This document shows, piece after piece, positions 1 through 5,914 of a DNA stretch of 8,760 bases. Below the pieces are notes generated by a model that was given only the letters and a program-made list of their open reading frames with translations, was not told the DNA's origin and ran no database searches. Each line of letters begins with the position of its first letter. Position 1 is the first letter of the stretch. The position numbers were made by a program, and so were the translations under genes. The stretch spans positions 1 to 8,760 of the forward strand of contig PWUG01000407.1 in the NCBI GenBank assembly GCA_003562605.1, in the 5' to 3' direction. This DNA is from Syntrophomonadaceae bacterium (lineage in GTDB: Bacteria; Bacillota_D; Dethiobacteria; DTU022).

Positions 1-1041
1 CGATTCTAAGGTTACCAGATAAGCCTTGCGTTGAGATGATTTGAGGGAGTGGACGTCTTCCACAGCAACCAGTCTGCCTTCCCGAATAATCCCTGCCCGG
101 TCGCATGTACGGTAGGTTTCTTCAAAGTTGTGTGAGGACATCAGAATCGTTTTACCCCGGCCTCTTTCTTCCAAAGCGAGTTCGACAAAAACATTTTGCA
201 TAAGAGGATCCAGACCACTTGTGGGTTCGTCTAAAATATACACTGCCGGATCGTGCATAAAAGCGGTTACAATTCCCAGTTTCTGTTTCATGCCTTTGGA
301 CATCTTGCGGATTCTTCCTGAGGGATCAAGTTCGAAGCGTTCGATCAGGGTGTCCCGCCGGGATTTGTCTCTGCTGCCCCGCATATCGCTTATTAAATTC
401 AGGAATTGCGTTCCGGTCATTTCGTCAATAAATGCAATTTCACCAGGGAGGTAGCCCAGCTCTTTTTGTATTTGCTGGGCATTATTCCAGCAGTCTAATC
501 CGTTAATGGTGCACTTTCCTTTGCCCGGTTTTACAAAACCGAGCAGGTTGCGTATAGTCGTGGTTTTACCGGCGCCGTTGGGGCCAAGATAACCGAACAC
601 CTCGCCTTCTTCAACGGTAAAATCCAGATCGAATATGCCTTTACCGCTACCATACTGGAAGGTGAGGGACTGGATATTAATCATATCTTTATCCAGCTGC
701 CTTTTAGTAAAAGCGTCCCTGTTTTTCAGTATTTCTAAAATTTTTATTAAATTATCATTTTCCCATGTGCCTTTTATTCGTTTTCCATCCGGTTGGGTTA
801 ATTTACCATAACCATGTTTCCTGCCGTTATAAAATTCACCCTTATAGATTTTTCCGCTTGCATAATAGACAGTTCCCTCACCATGGGGTTTTCCTTCTTT
901 CCATTCTCCCTCATATTGGGTTCCATTCGGCAACAATAATTTGCCCCATCCGTGGGGCAAATTATTGTCAAGTTGACCTGAGTAATCTCCCCCAACAAAT
1001 GGAATATTGTGGTGATAGGAGCTCTTGTCACTTTTATCCAT
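1..1041 (-). CDS. MORN-repeat / ABC transporter ATP-binding fusion protein (partial, C-terminus outside window)
   Basis: An open frame of 347 codons runs from an ATG at 1041 to the window edge without a stop. Residues 20-98 hold about three and a half MORN repeats (consensus Y-x-G-x-W/F-x-x-G-x-x-H-G-x-G): YSGQLDNNLPHGWGKL, YEGEWKEGKPHGEGTV, YKGEFYNGRKHGYGKL and a final IKGTW. From residue 120 a complete ABC ATPase domain follows: Walker A GPNGAGKT (153-160), a Q-loop region reading GYLPGE with Gly where Gln is usual, signature MSKGMKQKLG (247-256), Walker B and D-loop VYILDEPTSGLDP (267-279), and the H-loop His in SSHNFEE (His304). The signature and the GYLPGE variant are typical of ABC-2-type exporter ATPases such as the BcrA/CcmA class (family knowledge). 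Such a protein should drive a membrane permease encoded beyond the left edge (inference). The start is supported by AAGGGGTG 7 nt upstream. MORN repeats usually bind membranes or proteins; their role here is unknown. The NBD call is secure, the fusion is read directly in one frame. Confidence 0.9.
   Translation of the reverse strand, partial: MDKSDKSSYHHNIPFVGGDYSGQLDNNLPHGWGKLLLPNGTQYEGEWKEGKPHGEGTVYYASGKIYKGEFYNGRKHGYGKLTQPDGKRIKGTWENDNLIKILEILKNRDAFTKRQLDKDMINIQSLTFQYGSGKGIFDLDFTVEEGEVFGYLGPNGAGKTTTIRNLLGFVKPGKGKCTINGLDCWNNAQQIQKELGYLPGEIAFIDEMTGTQFLNLISDMRGSRDKSRRDTLIERFELDPSGRIRKMSKGMKQKLGIVTAFMHDPAVYILDEPTSGLDPLMQNVFVELALEERGRGKTILMSSHNFEETYRTCDRAGIIREGRLVAVEDVHSLKSSQRKAYLVTLES
933..968. 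repeat. Perfect 16-bp inverted repeat, 4-nt loop, inside the MORN-coding region
   Basis: Positions 933-948 (ACAATAATTTGCCCCA) are the exact reverse complement of 953-968, with loop TCCG at 949-952. The element lies about 73 nt downstream of the start codon of the MORN-ABC gene, and its arms code for residues around DNNLPHGWGKLL of the first MORN repeat. In the minus-strand mRNA it would form a very stable hairpin with a GC-rich tip and AU-rich base. It is not followed by a clear U-tract on either strand, so a classical terminator is not supported. Confidence 0.85.
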
Positions 1042-1055
1042 ATTGGAACACCCCT

Positions 1056-1073
1056 TACTTAACCGGCTAAGTA
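1056..1073. promoter_or_regulatory. Short dyad just upstream of the MORN-ABC gene
   Basis: TACTTA (1056-1061) and TAAGTA (1068-1073) form a 6-bp inverted repeat around a GC-rich 6-nt centre. It sits immediately 5' of the ribosome binding site of the minus-strand ABC gene, so it could be an operator or a leader hairpin. I found no convincing -35/-10 pair for this gene; a TATAAA on the minus strand at 1120-1125 is the best -10 candidate. Confidence 0.3.
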
Positions 1074-1130
1074 TGAGCCCGCTTTCGGAATTGTTATAAA
1101 CACCTGGTTAAGCTTGTTTTTTATAGCCTC

Positions 1131-1160
1131 TTAGCATTTGTTCATAATGTTCTATATATT
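1131..1160 (+). promoter_or_regulatory. Candidate sigma-A promoter of the frdAB-aspartase operon
   Basis: TTAGCA (1131-1136) and TATATT (1155-1160) are separated by 18 nt and match the -35 and -10 consensus at 4 and 5 of 6 positions. Transcription would begin near 1167, giving a leader of roughly 70 nt before the GTG start. A 5-bp hairpin, AGAGG (1163-1167) with CCTCT (1174-1178), overlaps the expected start site. The stretch is AT-rich and is the only plausible promoter between the two divergent genes on this strand. Confidence 0.4.
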
Positions 1161-1224
1161 ATAGAGGATGTCACCTCTGTTTGTCGAATTTTTCGTTTAA
1201 AAGCAGCTAATATTACCGCTTGTT

Positions 1225-1231
1225 AAAGGGG
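1225..1231 (+). promoter_or_regulatory. Ribosome binding site fixing the GTG start of frdA
   Basis: AAAGGGG lies 8 nt before GTG 1240. The nearby ATG at 1244 is out of frame with the protein, so the Shine-Dalgarno site and frame both select GTG. Confidence 0.75.
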
Positions 1232-1239
1232 TTGTTTAA

Positions 1240-2943
1240 GTGAATGACAAAAATATTCATAAACACGATGTTTTAGTAGTAGGCGGCGGGTTGGCGGGGC
1301 TCAGATCTGCTTTAGCAGCTTGTGATAATGGAGCAGACACCGCGGTGGTATCGAAAGTAAACCCGCTTCGTTCTCACTCCATTGCCGCCCAGGGTGGTAT
1401 CAATGCAGCACTTGGCAACTCTCCCGGATCAAAGAATGACACCTGGTTGGATCATGCTTTTGACACCATTAAAGGTTCTGTTTACCTTGCTGATCAAGAT
1501 GCGGTAGAAATTCTTTGCAGAGAAGCACCAAAAGCAGTGGTCGAGCTTGAACACTGGGGGACGGTGTTTTCAAGAGACGAAAAAGGAAAGCTAGCCCAGA
1601 GGCCCTTTGGAGGAGCCGGTGTGCCCAGGACATGTTACGCAGCTGACAGGACCGGGCATAATCTAATGAACACCCTTTTTGAACAGGCAACTTCAAGGGG
1701 TATCAAATTTTATAACGAATATTTTGTAACTTCGCTTGTTGTAGATGAAAATAGGTGCTGCGGTTGCACCGCTATAGATATCATCACCGGTGATTTGCAT
1801 GCCTTTGCCTCCAATTCGTTAATCATGGCAACAGGAGGGCATGGAAAGATTTATAATCGTTCAACCAATTCTCTTATCAATACAGCCGATGGCCAGGCAA
1901 TGGCATATCGATGCGGGGCGGCACTGAAAGATATGGAGTTTGTCCAGTTTCACCCTACTACTCTTTACGGTTCCAATATCCTGATAACTGAAGGCGCCAG
2001 GGGCGAAGGAGCGTACCTGATTAACTCTGAAGGCGACAGGTTCATGTCAAAATATGCCCCGAAGGCAAAAGAACTCGCCCCCAGGGATATTGTGGCCCGT
2101 TCCATAATAAAAGAGATAGACGCAGGACGGGGGTTTGAAGATCAATACGTCCACCTTGACCTGAGGCATTTAGGAGCTGAAAAAATTAATGAACGCTTGC
2201 CGGGTATCAGGCAAATAGCACGGGACTTCGCGGATCTGGACCCTGCAGAAGATCCCATTCCGGTGCAGCCGGGCCAGCATTATTCCATGGGTGGTATTGA
2301 TGTGGACAACGATGGAAAAACCAGTCTGGCAGGCCTTTATGGAGTAGGTGAGTGCGCCTGCGTCTCCGTTCACGGCGCAAACAGGCTGGGAGGAAATTCA
2401 CTTTTAGAGACCCTGGTTTACGGTAAAATTGTTGGGGAAAATGCATGTAATGGCGCTAAAACCATTTCGAATATTAATGTTGTCAAAGACACCATGGATC
2501 GGGAAAGAGTTAAATTGAAAAGATTCTTATCCGGGAAAGGGGAAGATTTTTCAACACTGATGCGTGAACTGAGAAAAACCATGTTTGATAAGTTTGGTAT
2601 TTTCAGGGATGAAGATAACATGCAGGAAGGATTGAGCAATTTATACGATCTGAAAGATAGATTTGAGCATATAGGCATAAAAGACAGAGGGAGGATATTT
2701 AATCAATCGTTGCTCAGGATTTTGGAGCTTGGATATATGCTCGATATTGCGGAAACTGTAGCAGTATCGGCCATCAAGAGGAAAGAAAGCAGAGGGTCGC
2801 ATTACAGGACTGATTTCCCGGATCATAATGATGATCAATTCCTCAAACATACAATAATTAAAAAAGATGAGGGAAAGAATCCATCAATATATTTTTCCCC
2901 GGTGAGGTTTGGATTGTTTCCTGTAAAGGAGGATGGTTATTGA
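1240..2943 (+). CDS. frdA: Fumarate reductase/succinate dehydrogenase flavoprotein subunit
   Basis: This is the catalytic FAD subunit that interconverts fumarate and succinate. At 567 residues it is full length for the family. Visible motifs in order: dinucleotide-binding VLVVGGGLAGL (11-21); RSHSIAAQGG with His46 at the position of covalent FAD attachment; PFGGAGVPRTCYAADRTGH (122-140); FHPT with His238; TEGARGEGA with Thr250 and Glu251; PRDIVARS with Arg282 at the proton-shuttle position; HYSMGG with His347; and ANRLGGNSLLE with Arg382. All residues needed for dicarboxylate binding and hydride transfer are therefore present. The start is GTG with AAAGGGG 8 nt upstream. It overlaps the iron-sulfur subunit gene by one base and opens a three-gene operon. 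L-aspartate oxidase (NadB) is a related alternative, but the adjacent FrdB-type subunit argues against it. The direction of the reaction in vivo cannot be read from sequence. A local CCGC cluster (173-176) in the FAD domain is unusual but of unknown meaning. Confidence 0.93.
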   Translation: MNDKNIHKHDVLVVGGGLAGLRSALAACDNGADTAVVSKVNPLRSHSIAAQGGINAALGNSPGSKNDTWLDHAFDTIKGSVYLADQDAVEILCREAPKAVVELEHWGTVFSRDEKGKLAQRPFGGAGVPRTCYAADRTGHNLMNTLFEQATSRGIKFYNEYFVTSLVVDENRCCGCTAIDIITGDLHAFASNSLIMATGGHGKIYNRSTNSLINTADGQAMAYRCGAALKDMEFVQFHPTTLYGSNILITEGARGEGAYLINSEGDRFMSKYAPKAKELAPRDIVARSIIKEIDAGRGFEDQYVHLDLRHLGAEKINERLPGIRQIARDFADLDPAEDPIPVQPGQHYSMGGIDVDNDGKTSLAGLYGVGECACVSVHGANRLGGNSLLETLVYGKIVGENACNGAKTISNINVVKDTMDRERVKLKRFLSGKGEDFSTLMRELRKTMFDKFGIFRDEDNMQEGLSNLYDLKDRFEHIGIKDRGRIFNQSLLRILELGYMLDIAETVAVSAIKRKESRGSHYRTDFPDHNDDQFLKHTIIKKDEGKNPSIYFSPVRFGLFPVKEDGY

Positions 2944-3680
2944 TGATTATTCGGGCAGCCAGAGGTAAAGGTGAAAGATATGATGACTATAATGTTGATA
3001 TTATAAATGGGATAACGATACTCGACCTGCTTTTCCAGATACAGGAAGATATCGATCCAACTCTGACTTTTCGGTATTCCTGCCGCGGAGCTGTATGTGG
3101 GAGCTGCGCGATATTGGTTAACGGTATTCCGGTGCTTGCCTGCAAGACACCTGTATCGAGGGTAAGAGATATGGAAAGTGGTGACCACGTTACTTTACCG
3201 TCTGAAAATGAATTTCCGGACGGAGGGATACTTATAGAGCCTATACCCAAACTTCCTGTGATCAAAGATTTGGTTGTGGATTGGGAACCGTTTTTTAAAG
3301 AGTACCGGAAACTTGAACCGGTATTGAAAGTTGATAAAAATCCTCCGGAAAAAGAATACCTGATGGGAAAAGATGATAAAAGAGAACTTGAAAATTACAC
3401 CAACTGCATATTATGCGCACTTTGTTGGAGCGCATGCCCCGTAATCGGCAGTGTGGAAGGTTATCCCGGCCCCGCTGCCCTGGCGAAGCTGTTCCGTTTT
3501 TATCTCGATCCAAGAGAACCTGATAATGTAAAAAGATTGTCACTTGCTGATGACGATTCCGGGTGGTGGGCCTGTGATTTCCATAAAAACTGCAAAGCAG
3601 TATGCCCGAAGGGAGTTCCGCCGAATCTAGCTATAGGGAAGGCACGAAAAGAGTTGAAAGGTGAGGTGGATAGAGAATGA
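2943..3680 (+). CDS. frdB: Fumarate reductase/succinate dehydrogenase iron-sulfur subunit
   Basis: This subunit carries electrons between the flavoprotein and an external partner through three iron-sulfur clusters. Counting from ATG 2943 (245 residues), the N-terminal plant-ferredoxin-like domain has CRGAVCGSC plus a later Cys (47, 52, 55, 67) for [2Fe-2S]. The C-terminal domain has CILCALCWSACP (155, 158, 161, 165) and CDFHKNCKAVCP (211, 217, 221). Family pairing assigns 155, 158, 161 and 221 to [4Fe-4S] and 165, 211 and 217 to [3Fe-4S], since His replaces a possible fourth Cys. The Trp pair that helps form the quinone site in E. coli SdhB is absent (CPVIGSVEGYPGP here), although Wolinella-type FrdB also lacks it. 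AAAGGAGG (2925-2932) serves ATG 2943, which overlaps the frdA stop as TGATG; TTG 2940 would add one residue. No membrane-anchor gene follows, so a soluble enzyme or a distant anchor gene is inferred. Confidence 0.92.
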   Translation: MIIRAARGKGERYDDYNVDIINGITILDLLFQIQEDIDPTLTFRYSCRGAVCGSCAILVNGIPVLACKTPVSRVRDMESGDHVTLPSENEFPDGGILIEPIPKLPVIKDLVVDWEPFFKEYRKLEPVLKVDKNPPEKEYLMGKDDKRELENYTNCILCALCWSACPVIGSVEGYPGPAALAKLFRFYLDPREPDNVKRLSLADDDSGWWACDFHKNCKAVCPKGVPPNLAIGKARKELKGEVDRE

Positions 3681-5047
3681 GAAGAGAAGAAGACACCCTT
3701 GGCGAAATTGAAGTGCCGGAACAGGCTTACTATGGTGCGCAGACCCAGAGGGCGCTAAATAATTTTAAAGCCAGCGGAAGAACGTTTCCAGCTGATTTTA
3801 TAGAAGCGTACCTGTTGTTGAAAAAAGCCTGCGCCAGTGCTAATGCTGATTGCGGCAAGCTTGAACAAAACAAAAAAGATCTAATTATTGAAGCCTGTGA
3901 GCGTGCTGAAAAAATGACGGAAGAATTCAAAGTTGATATATTCCAGGCGGGGGCTGGGACTTCTTTCAACATGAATGTAAATGAGGTGGTGGCCAATCTA
4001 TCAGCTGAGATCCGAGGGCTGCCCAGGGGAGATTACAGCTGCGTTCATCCAAATGACCACGTCAATATGTCACAATCAACCAATGACACCTTCCCGACCG
4101 CATCCCATATAGCTGTGATCTGGAAGGCAGATCGGCTGTTACTCGTATTAAATGACCTGGGAAAAGTTTTTGAAGCGAAGAGTTTCCAGTTCTCCGAAAT
4201 TATTAAATCCGGAAGAACGCATTTGATGGATGCAACCCCTGTAACTGCAGGCGATGAATTCGGTGCCTATGCATCGGCTATAGGGCGCAGTGCGGATCTG
4301 CTCAGACAGGGAAGAGAACTCTTGCTGGAGGTGCCCCTGGGGGCAACTGCAGTCGGCAGCGGTGCTAATACACCTGAAGGATTTAAAGATATTGCTTTAG
4401 AACATCTTTCAGAACTTACGGTGCTCTCACTGCGAAAACCCAGGAACCCTTTCGAATCTTTACAGAGCAGGCTTGGGCTCTCAGTTTTCTCAGGTTACAT
4501 GGATGTACTGGCAAGGGAGTTGAACCGTATAGCTAACGATTTGCGGTTGCTGAACTCAGGCCCGAATGCAGGGATCGCGGAAATAAAGCTTCCTGCTGTA
4601 CAGCCTGGTTCTTCGATAATGCCCGGTAAAGTGAACCCTGTGATGGCAGAATGCCTCAACATGATCTGCTTCAGGATAATAGGAAACCATGCCACAGTTT
4701 CTGAGGCTTCCCAGGCCGGTCAATTGGAGCTGAATGTTATGACTCCTGTTATGACCCATGCTATCCTGGAGTCCCTGGAGTTACTGATCAATTATCTGCC
4801 GGATTTTCAAAAATTATGTGTTGAAGGAATAGAGATAAATGAAAAGAGATGCAGAGATTCACTTTTATTAAACCCGTCGTTGGCCACCTTGTTAGCAACT
4901 GATATAGGGTATGACAGGGCGGCAAAACTGGCGCAGGAATCTTTGGAAAAAGGCGTGCCTGTCCCTGAACTGGCCGTTGAAAATAGATTGATTACGAAAA
5001 AGCAGGCAAAAGCGATCTTCAAAAATATCTATGAAGACGAATCTTAG
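3677..5047 (+). CDS. aspA: Aspartate ammonia-lyase (aspartase/fumarase superfamily); class II fumarase is the alternative
   Basis: The 456-residue protein is full length for the homotetrameric aspartase/fumarase superfamily, which adds or removes ammonia or water across fumarate. Motifs: AYYGAQTQRALNNF (17-30), QAGAGTSFNMNVNEV (90-104), HPNDHVNMSQSTND (124-137), GRTHLMDATPVT (179-190), SGPNAGIAEIKLP (294-306) and the catalytic-loop signature GSSIMPGKVNPV (311-322), where a Ser acts as base. SQSTND and PGKVNPV are what aspartases show, while fumarases usually read SQSSND and PGKVNPT; the GQLELNVMTPV stretch is also aspartase-like. THL with His182 occurs both in fumarases and in Bacillus aspartase. 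I therefore prefer aspartase at about 3:1 over fumarase. ATG 3677 overlaps the frdB stop (ATGA), and GAGGTGG lies 8 nt upstream, so translation is probably coupled. The gene supplies fumarate to, or removes it from, the FrdAB enzyme encoded immediately upstream. Its stop codon abuts the stop of the convergent korB gene. Confidence 0.88.
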   Translation: MRREEDTLGEIEVPEQAYYGAQTQRALNNFKASGRTFPADFIEAYLLLKKACASANADCGKLEQNKKDLIIEACERAEKMTEEFKVDIFQAGAGTSFNMNVNEVVANLSAEIRGLPRGDYSCVHPNDHVNMSQSTNDTFPTASHIAVIWKADRLLLVLNDLGKVFEAKSFQFSEIIKSGRTHLMDATPVTAGDEFGAYASAIGRSADLLRQGRELLLEVPLGATAVGSGANTPEGFKDIALEHLSELTVLSLRKPRNPFESLQSRLGLSVFSGYMDVLARELNRIANDLRLLNSGPNAGIAEIKLPAVQPGSSIMPGKVNPVMAECLNMICFRIIGNHATVSEASQAGQLELNVMTPVMTHAILESLELLINYLPDFQKLCVEGIEINEKRCRDSLLLNPSLATLLATDIGYDRAAKLAQESLEKGVPVPELAVENRLITKKQAKAIFKNIYEDES

Positions 5048-5914
5048 CTAGCTATGCTTTTCCATAATTTCTGTAATATCCAACGGGTTAAGCTCGGCTT
5101 CTACCAAAGGCTGGTATTTTTTGCCAAGTAATGCCTCCCGGAACCCCGGGCGCTCTTCCTGATCATCGAAAAAAATGCCGGTAGGAATGCGGTCACCCCA
5201 TTCCTGGGCTAACTTAAAAGCCTCCACAAAGTCACCGGGGTCATGGCCCTCTTCATTTATATCATATACCCTTTCCCGAAACCATTTGAAGGTATTCACC
5301 TTATTAAAACTGGGGCATGGCTGTAAAATATCGACAAATGCGAACCCCTGTTTATGGAGGGCTTTTTCTAAAATCTCCCCCAGTTGCTCCTTGTCACCGG
5401 CAAAAGATCTGGCTATAAAGCTTGCCTTTAAGCCTAATAAAAACAATATGGGGTTTAAACCGGCAAGCGGGTTGCCATCCGGAGTCGTAGGTGTTTGCGC
5501 CCCCTGTCCGCTGGTTGGAGAAGCCTGTCCCTTGGTCAACCCATAAATCATGTTATTGTGAACCAGGCAGGTGACATCTATATTCCGGCGGGCAGCATGA
5601 ATTAAATGATTGCCGCCTTCAGCATATCCATCACCATCTCCTCCCACGGCTATTATCTTTAACCTGTCAGTGGCCAGGCTTGCTCCGGTAGCTACCGGCA
5701 ATGTCCGTCCGTGCAGTACATGCATTGTGTTGGTGCGAAAATGCTGCGGCATTTTGCCTGCCTGACCTATACCGGACACTACCAACACCTGGTGGGGCGA
5801 CAATCCCATTTCGGCTAACGTGCTTTTTAAAACTTCCAGTATGGCAAAGTTGCCGCATCCCGGGCACCAGGTATTCTCTCGATCCAAATCAAAAACTTTG
5901 GCATTTACTACCAT
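5048..5914 (-). CDS. korB: 2-oxoacid (probably 2-oxoglutarate):ferredoxin oxidoreductase, beta subunit
   Basis: This is the thiamine-diphosphate-binding subunit of a CoA-dependent enzyme that interconverts 2-oxoglutarate and succinyl-CoA plus CO2 with ferredoxin as electron carrier. The 288 residues contain WCPGCGNF (Cys17, Cys20), SGIGQAGKMPQHF (48-60), LHGRTLPVATG (67-77), the TPP/Mg motif GGDGDGYAEGG (91-101), NNMIYGLTKGQASPTSGQ (120-137) and ILQPCPSFN (Cys200). Aligned from memory with Sulfolobus OFOR, Cys17, Cys20 and Cys200 match three ligands of the [4Fe-4S] cluster, but the fourth position (SGIGC in that enzyme) is Gln51 here. Lys54 and Leu126 fall where Sulfolobus OFOR has its 2-oxoacid-selecting residues. 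The ATG has GGAGGAG 7 nt upstream, and it overlaps the korA stop by 7 nt, indicating translational coupling. Pyruvate or branched-chain oxoacids cannot be excluded as substrates. Confidence 0.9.
   Translation of the reverse strand: MVVNAKVFDLDRENTWCPGCGNFAILEVLKSTLAEMGLSPHQVLVVSGIGQAGKMPQHFRTNTMHVLHGRTLPVATGASLATDRLKIIAVGGDGDGYAEGGNHLIHAARRNIDVTCLVHNNMIYGLTKGQASPTSGQGAQTPTTPDGNPLAGLNPILFLLGLKASFIARSFAGDKEQLGEILEKALHKQGFAFVDILQPCPSFNKVNTFKWFRERVYDINEEGHDPGDFVEAFKLAQEWGDRIPTGIFFDDQEERPGFREALLGKKYQPLVEAELNPLDITEIMEKHS

Noticed and set aside
128..454. Plus-strand open frame of 108 codons
   Set aside because: It is antisense to the ABC signature and Walker B region and has no recognisable domain.
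933..968. Intrinsic terminator reading of the long hairpin
   Set aside because: It lies inside an intact frame and neither side is followed by a run of T residues.
798..1031. Minus-strand open frame of 77 codons
   Set aside because: It is the wrong frame of the MORN-ABC gene; the true frame starts at ATG 1041 and continues into the ATPase domain.
765..1070. Plus-strand open frame of 101 codons
   Set aside because: It is antisense to the MORN-coding part of the ABC gene, has low-complexity His/Cys/Phe-rich content and no family resemblance; the minus-strand frame shows clear repeats and a ribosome binding site.
2940..2942. TTG start for frdB one codon upstream of the ATG
   Set aside because: The spacing to AAAGGAGG is acceptable, but the ATG at 2943 is the stronger codon and gives the usual TGATG coupling; the difference is a single residue.
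5175..5546. Plus-strand open frame of 123 codons
   Set aside because: It is antisense to korB, whose TPP motifs and start site are unambiguous.
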